The notes: generated by a model not told the origin, from the letters alone. A stretch of 64,000 nt of DNA from CAWGHZ01 sp963775315 (GCA_963775315.1 CAVZIN010000009.1:310001-374000); one strand, 5' to 3'. Positions 17,716 through 28,602 are shown, counted from the stretch's first letter. Numbers and translations are program-made.

Positions 17716-18693
17716 TCAGCTTCCCGACATCCGGTCGAGGCGAAGCAGCATCAGCTTGGCTGCCGCCAGCACCACGAAGGTGATGACGAAGAGGATCAGC
17801 CCGAGCGCGATCAGGGACGAGGTGTAAATGTCGCCCACGGCCTCGGTAAACTCATTGGCGAGCGAGGCCGAAATCGTGGTGCCAGGCGCCAGGAGGGACT
17901 CGGTCACGTGGTGCGCGTTGCCGATGACGAAGGTGACGGCCATCGTTTCGCCGAGCGCCCGGCCGAGGCCCAGCATGACGCCACCGACCACCCCGATGCG
18001 GGTGTAGGGTAGCACGACGTTCCACATCACCTCCCACGTGGTGCAGCCGAGCCCGTAGGCCAACTCCTTCAGCATCGGGGGCACGGTGTCGAACACGTCG
18101 CGCATCACCGCCGTCATGAACGGTAGCACCATGATCGAAAGGATCAGCCCCGCGGTCAGGATGCCGATGCCGTAGGGCGCGCCCGAGAACAGCACGCCGA
18201 TAATCGGCACGTTGCCGAGCGTCGCGATCAGGAACGGTTCGATGGTCGATTGCAGAACGGGCGCGAACACGAACAGGCCCCAGATGCCGTAGATGATGCT
18301 GGGGATGCCAGCGAGCAGCTCGATGGCGGTACCGACCGGCCGCTTGAGCATGGGCGGGCACAGCTCGGTCAGGAAGATCGCGATGCCGAAGGCGATCGGG
18401 ACGCCGATCACCATGGCGATCGCCGAGGTCACGACCGTGCCATAGATGGCGGCAGCGGCGCCGAACTGCTCGGTCACCGGGTTCCACGATTCGCTGGTCA
18501 GAAAAGACCAGCCGAACTTGGACAGAGCCGGAAGCGAGCCCTGGATCAGCGCGACGATCACGGCGCCGAGCAGGACCAGCACGAAGATGCCGAAAAACGT
18601 CGCCGTCCAGCGGAACGCCGTGTCGATGGTGCGCTGGCCGCGCGCCCATCGGGCGGAATGCGCTTCCCAGTCGGTGATGGTAGAGCTGGCCAT
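17716..18693 (-). CDS. pstC: Phosphate ABC transporter permease PstC
   Basis: A 325-residue permease with six transmembrane segments. Family features are GVPIAFGIAIFLTELCP (about 104-120), the AGIPSIIYGIWGLF motif and the EAA loop ELAYGLGCTTWEVMWNVVLP. The start at MASSTITDWEAH gives the usual N-terminal cytoplasmic segment; a longer frame to 18825 overlaps the pstS end and lacks support. It lies 94 bases after pstS and three bases before pstA. Confidence 0.92.
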   Translation of the reverse strand: MASSTITDWEAHSARWARGQRTIDTAFRWTATFFGIFVLVLLGAVIVALIQGSLPALSKFGWSFLTSESWNPVTEQFGAAAAIYGTVVTSAIAMVIGVPIAFGIAIFLTELCPPMLKRPVGTAIELLAGIPSIIYGIWGLFVFAPVLQSTIEPFLIATLGNVPIIGVLFSGAPYGIGILTAGLILSIMVLPFMTAVMRDVFDTVPPMLKELAYGLGCTTWEVMWNVVLPYTRIGVVGGVMLGLGRALGETMAVTFVIGNAHHVTESLLAPGTTISASLANEFTEAVGDIYTSSLIALGLILFVITFVVLAAAKLMLLRLDRMSGS

Positions 18694-18787
18694 GACGAAG
18701 GATCGATCCTCTGGAACATTCGCGCCGCCGCAGGGAAGAGGGTCCTCCCCAAGCGGCGGCGCGTGGTAACTACACAGTGACGCGGGG

Positions 18788-19837
18788 CTACATCGACCCC
18801 ATGCCGTCCCACACCGGCTTGCCATCGGGGCCCTTGATCTCGGACTTCCACATGGTCTGGATCAGGTTGACGACCTTGTCCGGCATCGGCACGTAGTCGA
18901 GCGACTCGGCCATCTTGTCGCCGTTCTTGTACGCCCACGAGAAGAAGTCGAGCACGTGCTTCGCCGTCTCGGGCTTCGTCTGGTGCTTGTACATGATGAT
19001 GAAGGTCGCGCCGGAGATCGGCCAGCTGTTGGCGCCCGGCTCGTCGGTCAGCAGCACCGCGAAGCCCGGCGTACCCTTCCAGTCGGCACCGGCCGCCGCG
19101 GCCTGGAACGCCTCGGCCTTGGGAGCGACGAAGTTGCCGTCCTTGTTCTGCATCATCACGTACGACATGTGGTTCTGCAGGGCGTAGGCATACTCGACAT
19201 AGCCGATGGCGCCGTCGGTGCGGCCCGCGTTGGCGGCCACGCCCTCATTGCCCTTGCCGCCGATGCCGGTCGGCCACTCGACCGAAGTGTTCTGCCCGAC
19301 CTTCGACTTCCACTCTGGACTCACCTGCGACAAATAGTGGGTGAAGATGAAGGTCGTGCCCGATCCGTCGGACCGGTGCACCACCGCGATCGCCTGGTCG
19401 GGCAGCTTCACGCCCGAGTTCAGCTTGGCGATCTCGGGGTCGTTCCACTTCTTGACCTTGCCGAGATAGATGTCCGCAATCACGGGCCCGGTGAGCTTGA
19501 TCTCGCCCGGCTTGATGCCCTTGATGTTGACCACCGGCACGACGCCGCCCATCACGGTCGGGAACTGCACCGCGTTGAGCTTCGCCAGATGCTCCGGAGG
19601 CAGGGGCATGTCCGACGCGCCGAAATCGACTGTCTTGTTGGTGATCTGCTTGATGCCGCCACCCGAGCCGATCGACTGATAGTTGAGCGCTAACCCGGTC
19701 TTCGCCTTGTAGGCCTCGGCCCACTTTGCATAGATCGGATACGGGAAGGTGGCGCCCGCACCGGAAATCTCGGCCGCCTGGACGCCAGACGACGCGAGAA
19801 TGACCGCCGCCGCTGCCACGAGGGCTGTTCTGAGCAT
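18788..19837 (-). CDS. pstS: Phosphate-binding protein PstS
   Basis: A 349-residue periplasmic phosphate-binding protein. The signal peptide MLRTALVAAAAVILASSGVQA is cleaved before AEISGAGATFPYP, the classic mature start. Phosphate-contacting stretches GAGATFPYPIY, GSGGGIKQI, FGASDMPL and RSDGSGTTFIFTHYL are intact. It is the first gene of pstSCAB-phoU, with a Pho-box-like site about 90-115 bases upstream. The gap after it, before pstC, is typical of differential expression of pstS. Confidence 0.94.
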   Translation of the reverse strand: MLRTALVAAAAVILASSGVQAAEISGAGATFPYPIYAKWAEAYKAKTGLALNYQSIGSGGGIKQITNKTVDFGASDMPLPPEHLAKLNAVQFPTVMGGVVPVVNIKGIKPGEIKLTGPVIADIYLGKVKKWNDPEIAKLNSGVKLPDQAIAVVHRSDGSGTTFIFTHYLSQVSPEWKSKVGQNTSVEWPTGIGGKGNEGVAANAGRTDGAIGYVEYAYALQNHMSYVMMQNKDGNFVAPKAEAFQAAAAGADWKGTPGFAVLLTDEPGANSWPISGATFIIMYKHQTKPETAKHVLDFFSWAYKNGDKMAESLDYVPMPDKVVNLIQTMWKSEIKGPDGKPVWDGMGSM

Positions 19838-19923
19838 GTGTCACTCCGTTTGGATAGGGAGGGCCCGGTAACGGGCTTGGATGACGACCCGTGCCGCCAT
19901 CGCCGCGACCCTATCGGCCGGCC

Positions 19924-19952
19924 ATGACAAAAATGCTTCGTGAATGTGACAG
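19924..19952 (-). promoter_or_regulatory. Pho-box-like site upstream of pstS
   Basis: Read on the minus strand, CTGTCAC, then ACGAAGC, then TTGTCAT occur at 11-base spacing. This resembles the 7+4 direct-repeat Pho box bound by phosphorylated PhoB, although the middle repeat is poor. The site lies 87-115 bases upstream of the pstS start, which suits activation under phosphate starvation. Confidence 0.5.
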
Positions 19953-20041
19953 TTATGTTTCAGCCCCAACCGTTGCGGCTCCGACCGGCCGGCGAGGAAT
20001 GCCGGAAAATCAATTAGTTGGTGGCGAAATCAGAAATGCCG

Positions 20042-20057
20042 TCCACAGGCTTGTGGA
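20042..20057 (-). terminator. Possible terminator after lpxC
   Basis: TCCACA and TGTGGA form a 6-bp stem with a 4-base loop downstream of the lpxC stop. On the minus strand it is followed by the T-rich GGCATTTCTGATTTC. It is short, so this is a weak call. A single CTGTCAC (20085-20091, minus strand) also lies in this 287-base gap between lpxC and pstS. Confidence 0.35.
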
Positions 20058-20124
20058 GAGGCCTGCGGGCCACAAAGGTTAATCGTGACAGTTCGATGAA
20101 AGGCGGCGCGGGCCGCCCGGGGCG

Positions 20125-21084
20125 CTATTCGGCGGCGGCGAGGGCCGGTGCGTGCCTGGCGGCGGGCGCGTCGACGAAGCGCCAGGCGTCGGCATCGGCG
20201 AACAGCGCCTCGAGCAGCCGGTGGTGCAGCGTGTGGCCCGAGCGCAACCCGCGCACCCGGCCGAGCAGCGGCGCCCCGGCGAGGTACATGTCGCCGATGC
20301 AGTCGAGCACCTTGTGGCGCACGAACTCGTTCTCATAGCGCAGCCCGTCGGCGTTCAGCACGCGCCCGTCGCTGATGACGATGGCGTTCTCCAGCGAACC
20401 GCCGCGCGCGAGACCCGCGCGATGCAGCGCGCTCACCTCCTCGGCGAAGCCGAAGGTGCGGGCGCGGGCGATCTCGGACTTGAACGTGCCGTTGACGATG
20501 GCCGCGCCGAACTGCTGGCGGGCGATGGTCGCGTCGTCGAAATCGATCTCGACCGACACCTCGAACACCGGGCCCGGGGCGATCGAAACTTGGCGGGTCT
20601 CGTCGCCGACCGTCACGCGCTTCAGCACCTCGATGGCCCGGCGCGCACGCGCCTGCTCCACCGTGCCGGCGCATTCGACGAGGAACACGAAGGGCGCGGC
20701 CGAGCCGTCCATCACGGGCACCTCGGGACCGTCGAGGTCGATCACCGCGTTGTCGATCTCGCAGCCGGCGAGCGCCGCCATCAGATGCTCGACCGTGCCG
20801 ACGCGCACGCCGTCCTCGGTGCCGATGGTGGTCGCCATGCGGGTATCGACGACGCGGTCCCAACGCACCGGCACAACCGGTGCGCCGGCGAGGTCGGTGC
20901 GGCGGAACACCACGCCGGTATTGGCGGGCGCCGGATTGAGCGTCATGGAGATGCGCTGGCCGGAATGGAGCCCAACGCCGGTGCAGGAGATCGGCGCTTC
21001 CAGCGTCTTCTGCCGGGCACCGGCGAACGGCACGGCAGGCTCGCTGGCGGCAGGCTGGCGCGCATTAACCGTTGGAGCACTCAC
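20125..21084 (-). CDS. lpxC: UDP-3-O-acyl-N-acetylglucosamine deacetylase LpxC
   Basis: A 319-residue zinc deacetylase that carries out the committed step of lipid A synthesis. The N-terminal fold signature is ISCTGVGLHSGQ. The zinc ligands are in GTVEHLMAALAG (His) and HKVLDCIGDMYLAG (His and Asp), with SGHTLHHRLLEAL near the C-terminus. I use the GTG start (VSAPTVNAR) because AAGGGGGA lies about seven bases before it; a longer frame to 21270 consists of the structured leader. It follows ftsZ on the same strand, an arrangement found in many proteobacteria. Confidence 0.93.
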   Translation of the reverse strand: MSAPTVNARQPAASEPAVPFAGARQKTLEAPISCTGVGLHSGQRISMTLNPAPANTGVVFRRTDLAGAPVVPVRWDRVVDTRMATTIGTEDGVRVGTVEHLMAALAGCEIDNAVIDLDGPEVPVMDGSAAPFVFLVECAGTVEQARARRAIEVLKRVTVGDETRQVSIAPGPVFEVSVEIDFDDATIARQQFGAAIVNGTFKSEIARARTFGFAEEVSALHRAGLARGGSLENAIVISDGRVLNADGLRYENEFVRHKVLDCIGDMYLAGAPLLGRVRGLRSGHTLHHRLLEALFADADAWRFVDAPAARHAPALAAAE

Positions 21085-21101
21085 CGCTCGGTCCCCCTTA
21101 A

Positions 21102-21293
21102 CCGGCGCTCCCCAGCGCCGGAACCACACCCTCGCGTCACCCCTTGCGGGGCGTCTCGCACCGCTCCTCGCGGAGCGGACCACGTTGCCCCTTGCGAGGC
21201 ACACGGCCGAAGGCCGCATTAACCGTCTTTGTCCGTCTGAACATGTATCCGGGCCTCGCGACTCGCACAAATCAACACTTGTTACAAAGTGTT
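21102..21293 (-). other. Hairpin-rich leader between ftsZ and lpxC
   Basis: This 305-base gap holds no gene but several short inverted repeats: CCGGCGCT/AGCGCCGG (21102-21121), CCCC/GGGG (21140-21151), CCGCTCC/GGAGCGG (21161-21178), an imperfect GCCCC-TTGC-GAGGC (21187-21200), CGGCC/GGCCG (21204-21216) and AACACTT/AAGTGTT (21274-21293). The first ends about 18 bases before the lpxC GTG, just ahead of its ribosome-binding site. The set may be the ftsZ terminator, a structured lpxC 5' leader, or both. Confidence 0.5.
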
Positions 21294-21389
21294 ACGCCCG
21301 TTTCCCGAGGCAATCCGGGAATTGCGCGGCGTCCCCGCCCGGGACCGAGAGCCGTGGGTCCGGGCAGGGGTCGGCGCGCCCATCATAGC

Positions 21390-23150
21390 TCAGTTCGCCT
21401 GGCGGCGCAGGAACGCCGGGATTTCCAGCAGGTCCTCTTCGCTCTGCGATACCCGGAGCCGCTCGCCCCCGTCGAAATTGGACAGGGTGGGCTGCTCGAG
21501 GTCGGCCGGCTTGGCGGACTCGGCCCGGGACGCGGCCATGTCGGACGGGCGCGGCGCCGCGGGCGCGGCCGGGGCGCTCACCGGGGAGGCCGGCGCCGAG
21601 GGCGCGGCCAACGGGCCGGGCTCGGGGCGCGGCTCGGGTCGCGACCGGCCGGTCATCCGCGAGAACAACGACGAGACCGGGCTCCGCTCCCGCGCGGGGC
21701 GCGTTGGCGCCGGCGGGGCGGCATGGGTCACCGGCTCGGCGATACGCGGGGCCGAGGCGCGCGCCTCGGCGACCGGGTGGGACGAGGTCTCGATCGGCGC
21801 GGCAGGCAGGAAGGGCTTCGCCCCACCCTCGGCCCGCGCCTCGATCTCGCGCGCCAGCAGGTCGCCCGCGCCGTCGGCGGCCGGCTCCGGCGTCATCGCG
21901 TTGGAGAGCTCGAACGGCTCGGGCTGGGCGCGCTCGACGGTCGAGAGCACCGGCGCCGCGCTCACCGCGGCCATAGAAGTCGCGACCGCAGCGGCCGAGG
22001 CGGTCGGTGCCGGGGTCGGCGACGGAATGGGGCCGAACCCGCGCGCGGCGAGCGTCGCGGTCTGCACCGCATTCGCCGTCGCGCCCTGCGGGCGCACGCC
22101 CCCCCCACCACCGCCACCGCCACCGCGCGGGGCGAACGGGTCGTTGACGACGGTCAGCACCGGGCGCGGCTTCTGCGCCATCTCGGCGTCGATGCCGGTC
22201 GCAACCACCGAGACCCGCATGCAGCCCTGCAGAGATGGGTCGAGGGTCGAGCCGAAGATGATGTTGGCATTGTCGTCGACCTCCTCGCCGATGCGGTTGG
22301 CTGCCTCGTCCACCTCGTAGAGGGTCAGGTCGGGCCCGCCGGTGATGTTGATGAGGACGCCCTTCGCACCCTTCATCGACACGTCGTCGAGCAGCGGGTT
22401 GGAGATTGCAGCCTCGGCCGCCTCGCGCGCGCGGTTCTCGCCCGACGCCTCGCCGGTGCCCATCATCGCCTTGCCCATCTCGGTCATCACCGAGCGGATG
22501 TCGGCGAAGTCGAGGTTGATCAGGCCCGGCACGACCATCAGGTCGGTGACGCCGCGCACGCCCGAGTGCAGCACCTCGTCCGCCATGGCGAAGGCGTCCG
22601 CGAAGGTGGTCTTCTCGTTGGCGATGCGGAACAGATTCTGGTTCGGGATGATGATCAGCGTGTCGACATACTGCTGCATCTCTTCGATGCCGGAATCGGC
22701 GAGCCGCGCGCGCTGGGTGCCCTCGAACTGGAACGGCTTGGTGACGACACCAATGGTCAGCACGCCGAGGTCGCGGGCAATGCGGGCGATCACCGGCGCG
22801 GCGCCGGTGCCGGTGCCGCCGCCCATGCCCGCCGTGATGAACGCCATGTGGGCGCCGCGGAGCTGCTCGGTGATCTCGTCGAGCGCCTCCTCTGCGGCGG
22901 CGCGTCCCACGTCGGGCCGGGCGCCGGCGCCGAGGCCGTGCGTGACGTTTATGCCGAGCTGGATCTTGCGCTCGGCCAGCGACTGCGCCAGCGCCTGGGA
23001 GTCGGTGTTGGCGACGACGAAGTCGACGCCCTCGAGCTTGGCGTTGATCATGTTGTTGACGGCATTGCCGCCGGCGCCGCCCACCCCGATGACGGTGATA
23101 CGCGGACGCAATTGCGGGTCGGCCTGGGGAACGGTGAGTGTGATCGACAT
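21390..23150 (-). CDS. ftsZ: Cell division GTPase FtsZ
   Basis: A 586-residue tubulin homologue that forms the division ring. The GTPase core (about 1-320) has the tubulin signature GGGTGTG in GMGGGTGTGAAPVI, the T7-loop NLDFADI and the early GVGGAGGNAVNNM loop. A linker of about 250 residues follows, rich in Pro, Ala and Ser and opened by a run of ten glycines near residue 345. It ends in the conserved partner-binding peptide LEIPAFLRRQAN. Long linkers are usual in alphaproteobacteria. The ATG gives MSITLTVPQ with GGAGGG upstream. Confidence 0.95.
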   Translation of the reverse strand: MSITLTVPQADPQLRPRITVIGVGGAGGNAVNNMINAKLEGVDFVVANTDSQALAQSLAERKIQLGINVTHGLGAGARPDVGRAAAEEALDEITEQLRGAHMAFITAGMGGGTGTGAAPVIARIARDLGVLTIGVVTKPFQFEGTQRARLADSGIEEMQQYVDTLIIIPNQNLFRIANEKTTFADAFAMADEVLHSGVRGVTDLMVVPGLINLDFADIRSVMTEMGKAMMGTGEASGENRAREAAEAAISNPLLDDVSMKGAKGVLINITGGPDLTLYEVDEAANRIGEEVDDNANIIFGSTLDPSLQGCMRVSVVATGIDAEMAQKPRPVLTVVNDPFAPRGGGGGGGGGVRPQGATANAVQTATLAARGFGPIPSPTPAPTASAAAVATSMAAVSAAPVLSTVERAQPEPFELSNAMTPEPAADGAGDLLAREIEARAEGGAKPFLPAAPIETSSHPVAEARASAPRIAEPVTHAAPPAPTRPARERSPVSSLFSRMTGRSRPEPRPEPGPLAAPSAPASPVSAPAAPAAPRPSDMAASRAESAKPADLEQPTLSNFDGGERLRVSQSEEDLLEIPAFLRRQAN

Positions 23151-23185
23151 GTGGCCCTCCACTGGTGTTCTCGAATTCGGGTGAA

Positions 23186-24431
23186 TCAGAAGTTCTCGCG
23201 CAGCCAACTACCCAGCCGCGCGACGCGGTTGATCGGTCCTTCGGTGATCTTGATGGCGCGGTCCTCGTCGGTGCCATGCTTGTGAACCGCGTAGGCGAGC
23301 AGCCCTGCCGCGACGGAGAAGGCGGGGCCGGAGGTCGAATTCGGCGAGGCCGGAGATGCGCAGCGGCCGGCCGACGCGCACCTGCTTGCCGAGGATCTGG
23401 GCCGCAAGCTCGCGCACGCCCTGGAGCTGGCTCGCGCCGCCGGTCAGCACCAGCCGGCGCCCAGCGAGCCCGGCGACGCCCGAGGCGTCGAGCCGCGCGC
23501 GCACCAGCTCGAACGTCTCCTCAAGGCGCGGCGCGATGATGCCCGACAGCATCGAGCGCGGGACATGGTTCGGGTGCGACGGCTGGTCTTCGCCGATCAG
23601 CGGGACGTCGATGACCTCGCGGTCGTCGGACGGCGCCGGGATCGCCGACCCGTAGAGCGTCTTCATCCGCTCGGCGTGGACCAGCGGCGTCGAGAGGCCG
23701 CGGGCGATATCGCTGGTGACGTGTGCGCCGCCGAGCGGCACGGAATCGGTGAAGACGACCGAGCCGTCGTAGAACACGGCCACGGTGGTGGTGCCGCCGC
23801 CCATGTCGACGAGCGTGACGCCGAGGTCCATCTCGTCCTCGACGAGGCAGGCGAGCGCGGCGGCATAGGGCGCAGCGACCATCGCCTCGATGTCGAGGTG
23901 GCAGCGTTCGACGCAGGTCCGGAGGTTGCGCATCGCGCCCGTGCCGGCCGAGACCAGATGCATATTGACCGACAGCGTATCGCCGAACATGCCGCGCGGG
24001 TCGCGGATGCCGCGCGAGCCGTCGATCGAGTAGCCGACCGGGATGCAGTGGAGCACCGCGCGCTCGTCCACCTCGCGGAAGCTGCTGCCGTTGTTGAGCA
24101 CTCGGCGGAGGTCCGCGTCCTCGACCTCGCGTCCGGTGATGGAGATGTTGGCGCCGAGCGTGCGCGAGGTGAGCCGGCCGCCGGTGACGTTGACGAACAC
24201 TTCGCGGATGCGCTCGCCCGCGAGCTGTTCCGAGGCCGTGACCGCGGTCAGGATGGCCGCCTGCGCCGCCTCCATGTCGACGATCACGCCCGAGCGGATG
24301 CCCTGCGCGGCGTGCTGGCTACCGCCCGCCACGCGGATGTTGCCGTCCGCCGAGACGTGCGCGATGAAGCAGCACACCTTGGACGAGCCTACGTCGAGGC
24401 CCGCGACGATCCCGGTCCGTGTCTTCGCCAC
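23186..24431 (-). CDS. ftsA: Cell division protein FtsA, +1 frameshift
   Basis: The actin-like membrane anchor of FtsZ. The GTG start VAKTRTGIVAGLDVGSSKVC is preceded by GGAAGG at seven bases. ATP-binding segments GLDVGSSK, LVDMGGGTTTVAVF and LTGGASQLQGV are present. At about residue 364 the frame is lost: GLAEF runs into unrelated residues, while the next frame continues STSGPAFSVAAGLLAYAV and ends GSWLRENF at 23186. Removing one T of GAATTCG (about 23338-23339) restores a 414-residue protein of normal length. The gene is normally essential, so a sequence error is the likely cause. It lies 35 bases after ftsQ. Confidence 0.88.
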
Positions 24432-24465
24432 CGCTACCCTTCCCCCCAACAGCACCCAACGCCCC

Positions 24466-25338
24466 CTAGGTCGAACGCCCGTGTGGTCCTTTGTCGTCGC
24501 CCGGCCGGCTCCTGGTCTCGACGATCAGCCGGTCGGGAAGCCTCAGATCGATCGCGTCGATGTCGCGCGACAGGATCCTGTGACTGCGCTCCGCCTGGGC
24601 GAGCCGCGCCCATGCCCCGGCTGGATCGTCCTCGGGCAGCCGCACATCGATCTCGCCGTCGAGCCGCAGGTTCCAGCGCCGCCCGCCGATCCGCACCGCT
24701 GCGCTTACCCGCTTGGCGAGGTCGGGCTCGCGCTTGAGCAGGGCGAGGAGTTCGGCCGCGTGCTCCGGCGCGTCGGCGCCAACCAGCACGATCAGGTCGC
24801 GGTAGCGGGCGGGCGTGCCGACCGGGATCGGCTGCCCGCTGCGGTCGATCAGCACCAGCTTGTGGTCGCGCTGCCACCACGCCATCGGGTGGCGTTCGAG
24901 GATGCGCACCCGCACCGTGTCCGGCAGGCGGCGCTCGACCGAGGCGGCGCGCACCCAGGGCAATTTCTCGATGCGCTTGCGCGCGGCCTCGGGATCGAGC
25001 GCGAGGATCGGCTCGCCCATCCGGACGCCGAGCGCGGCGAGAAGGTCCTTGGCCGAGGTCTCGACCCGCCCTTCCGCGGTTACCTGGCGCACCACCAGCC
25101 CGGCGCCGGCCGAAGCACGGGTGATCGCGGTCCGGGCCGCCTGCCATGCGGCATCGACCCGGCCGGAGCGCACCAGCCAGCCGACGCCCCCGAGCGCGAT
25201 CGCAGCAACGGCGAGGATCGCGGTGCCACGCATGACCGGGCGGGCCCAGCGCGGCGCCGGACGCATGCGGCGCGGCGGCGCGGCACGCTTGCCCTTGCCC
25301 TTCGGGGGCGGGGCGCTCTGGCGGGTCAACCACCGCAT
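24466..25338 (-). CDS. ftsQ: Cell division protein FtsQ
   Basis: A 290-residue bitopic division protein. A basic cytoplasmic tail (residues 1-35, rich in Lys, Arg and Pro) precedes one membrane segment (about 38-58) and a periplasmic POTRA domain (VRQVTAEGRVETSAKDLLAALGV) followed by the FtsQ beta domain with PWVRAASVERRLPDTVRVRILERHP. I use the ATG at 25338 because GGAG lies eight bases before it; the ATG at 25359, inside the ddl end, has no such site. It links FtsL/FtsB to the early divisome. Confidence 0.9.
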   Translation of the reverse strand: MRWLTRQSAPPPKGKGKRAAPPRRMRPAPRWARPVMRGTAILAVAAIALGGVGWLVRSGRVDAAWQAARTAITRASAGAGLVVRQVTAEGRVETSAKDLLAALGVRMGEPILALDPEAARKRIEKLPWVRAASVERRLPDTVRVRILERHPMAWWQRDHKLVLIDRSGQPIPVGTPARYRDLIVLVGADAPEHAAELLALLKREPDLAKRVSAAVRIGGRRWNLRLDGEIDVRLPEDDPAGAWARLAQAERSHRILSRDIDAIDLRLPDRLIVETRSRPGDDKGPHGRST

Positions 25339-26243
25339 GCGGCGTTCTCCACCATCCATGAGACGAGCGCGCCGAATGGAATGTCGACGCTGGCGGCGAT
25401 CTCAGGCACCAGCGAAAGCGGCGTCATGCCGGGCTGGGTGTTGACCTCGAGGAGATAAAAGGCCCCCGGCTCGCCCCGCGTGTCGTCGTAGCGCAGATCG
25501 GCGCGCGTCACGCCGCGGCAGCCGAGCGCGTTGTGCGCGCCGAGCGCGATGTCGAGCGCCAGACGGTACTGGTCCGGCGGCAGCGGGGCCGGCACGAGAT
25601 GCGTCGTGCGCCCCGCCGTGTACTTCGCGGCGTAGTCGTAGAACCCCTCGTTCGGGCGGATTTCGGTCGCGCCGAGCGCGCGGTCGCCCATGACCGCCAC
25701 CGTGATCTCGCGGCCCGGCACGTATCGCTCGACCAGCACGCGGTCGCCGAACGGCCAGTCTCCGGCGAGCGGCGCGGCATCACCTTCGGCCGGCACGATC
25801 ACGACGCCGACGCTCGATCCCTCGTTGAGCGGCTTGATGACGTAGGGCCGCGCCATCGGGTCGCCGGCCAAGACCTCGTCACGCCCGACCACGCGCCCCT
25901 CGGCACAGGGCAGGCCCGCGTCGGCGAACAGACGCTTCGCCATCGGCTTGTCCATCGCGAGCGCCGACGCCAGCACGCCGGAATGGGTGTAGGGGATGCC
26001 GAGCAGTTCCAGCACGCCCTGGACGCAGCCGTCCTCGCCCCAGCGCCCGTGCAGAGCGTTGAACACGGCGTCCGGGCGCGGCTGGAGCGCGGTTACGAGC
26101 GCCGCCACGTCGTGCGTCACGTCATGCGTCCGCACCGCGTAGCCTTCGGCGGCGAGCGCGGCGGCGACGTTCGCGCCCGTGGACAGCGACACCTCGCGCT
26201 CTGACGACACACCGCCCATCAGGACCACCACGTTCTTCGTCAT
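25326..26243 (-). CDS. ddl: D-alanine--D-alanine ligase
   Basis: A 305-residue ATP-grasp ligase that makes D-Ala-D-Ala for the muropeptide stem. Visible motifs are VLMGGVSSEREVSL at the N-terminus, the HGRWGEDGCVQGVLELLGIPYTHSG substrate loop, KPLNEGSSVGV in the ATP-grasp core and LLEVNTQPGMTPLSL near the end. The ATG overlaps the murB stop (ATGA). Its end overlaps the ftsQ start by 13 bases. Confidence 0.95.
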   Translation of the reverse strand: MTKNVVVLMGGVSSEREVSLSTGANVAAALAAEGYAVRTHDVTHDVAALVTALQPRPDAVFNALHGRWGEDGCVQGVLELLGIPYTHSGVLASALAMDKPMAKRLFADAGLPCAEGRVVGRDEVLAGDPMARPYVIKPLNEGSSVGVVIVPAEGDAAPLAGDWPFGDRVLVERYVPGREITVAVMGDRALGATEIRPNEGFYDYAAKYTAGRTTHLVPAPLPPDQYRLALDIALGAHNALGCRGVTRADLRYDDTRGEPGAFYLLEVNTQPGMTPLSLVPEIAASVDIPFGALVSWMVENAACGG

Positions 26244-27159
26244 GGCCGGGCCTCGCCGATGCGGCGGATTTCCCATTCGAGCGTGACGCCGGTCGTTTCC
26301 TTCACGCGGCGGCGTACCTCCTCACCCAGCTCCTCGAGATCGGCGGCGGTCGCGCGCCCGGTGTTGACCATGAAGTTGCAGTGGAGCTCGGACACTTTCG
26401 CTTTGCCGCGCGCGAGCCCGCGGCAGCCGGCGCGGTCGATCAGCTGCCACGCGTGCTGGCCTGGCGGGTTCTTGAAGGTCGAGCCGCCGGTGCGCAGCCG
26501 CACGGGCTGGGTTTTCTCGCGCGTCTCGCTGAGGCGGGTGATGCGCTCCTGGATCGCCATCGGGTCGTCGCGCTCGCCCTGCAGCACGGCGCCGGTGAAG
26601 ATCCAGCCTTCGTCGATGCCGGAATGGCGATAGGCGAAGCCCATGTCGACAACGCCGAGGCGATGCAACCGGCCCGTCGGATCGAGCGCCTCGGCCTCGA
26701 CCAGCACGTCGGCGATCTCGCGCCCATAGGCGCCGGCGTTCATTCGGAGCCCACCGCCGATCGTGCCGGGGACGCCGGACAGGAATTCGAGGCCCGCGAT
26801 GCCCGCGTCGCAGGCGGTGAGCGCGACCTTGATGCCAAGCGCCATCGCGCCGCAGCGCACGCGCTCGCCCTCGATCACGATGGCCGCGAACGGGCGGTCG
26901 AGCCGCACGACCACGCCGGGAATGCCGCCGTCGCGCACCAGCACGTTCGAGCCCGAACCCAGCACCGTAACCGGCACGTCGGCCGGGCGCTGGCGCAGGA
27001 AGGCAGCGAGGTCGTCGCGGTCGGCGGGGCGGAACATCACCTCGGCCGGGCCACCGACGCGGAACCAGGTATAGGGGGCGAGCGGCGCGTTCTCGACGTA
27101 GCGGCCGCGCACCGCCGGCAGGCGGTCGATCAGGTCCCAGCCGGTTTCGCGCACGGGCA

Positions 27160-27163
<4 letters not shown>
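26240..27163 (-). CDS. murB: UDP-N-acetylenolpyruvoylglucosamine reductase MurB
   Basis: A 307-residue FAD enzyme that reduces UDP-GlcNAc-enolpyruvate to UDP-MurNAc. The FAD-binding stretches TWFRVGGPAEVMFRP and VLGSGSNVLVRDGGIPGVV, the GVPGTIGGGLRMNAGAYG loop and the catalytic region GGSTFKNPPGQHAWQLI are present. The domain arrangement matches type I or IIa MurB. The start overlaps the murC stop (ATGATG), and there are two neighbouring ATG codons; I use the first. Confidence 0.94.

Positions 27164-28598
<1,435 letters not shown>

Positions 28599-28602
<4 letters not shown>

Noticed and set aside
21061..21225. Three TTAACCG sequences as possible CtrA sites near lpxC/ftsZ
   Set aside because: They lack the TTAA-N7-TTAA spacing, and one lies inside the lpxC coding start; support is too weak.
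21144..23285. Long plus-strand frame of about 710 residues opposite ftsZ
   Set aside because: Antisense shadow of ftsZ; no domain and no translation signal.
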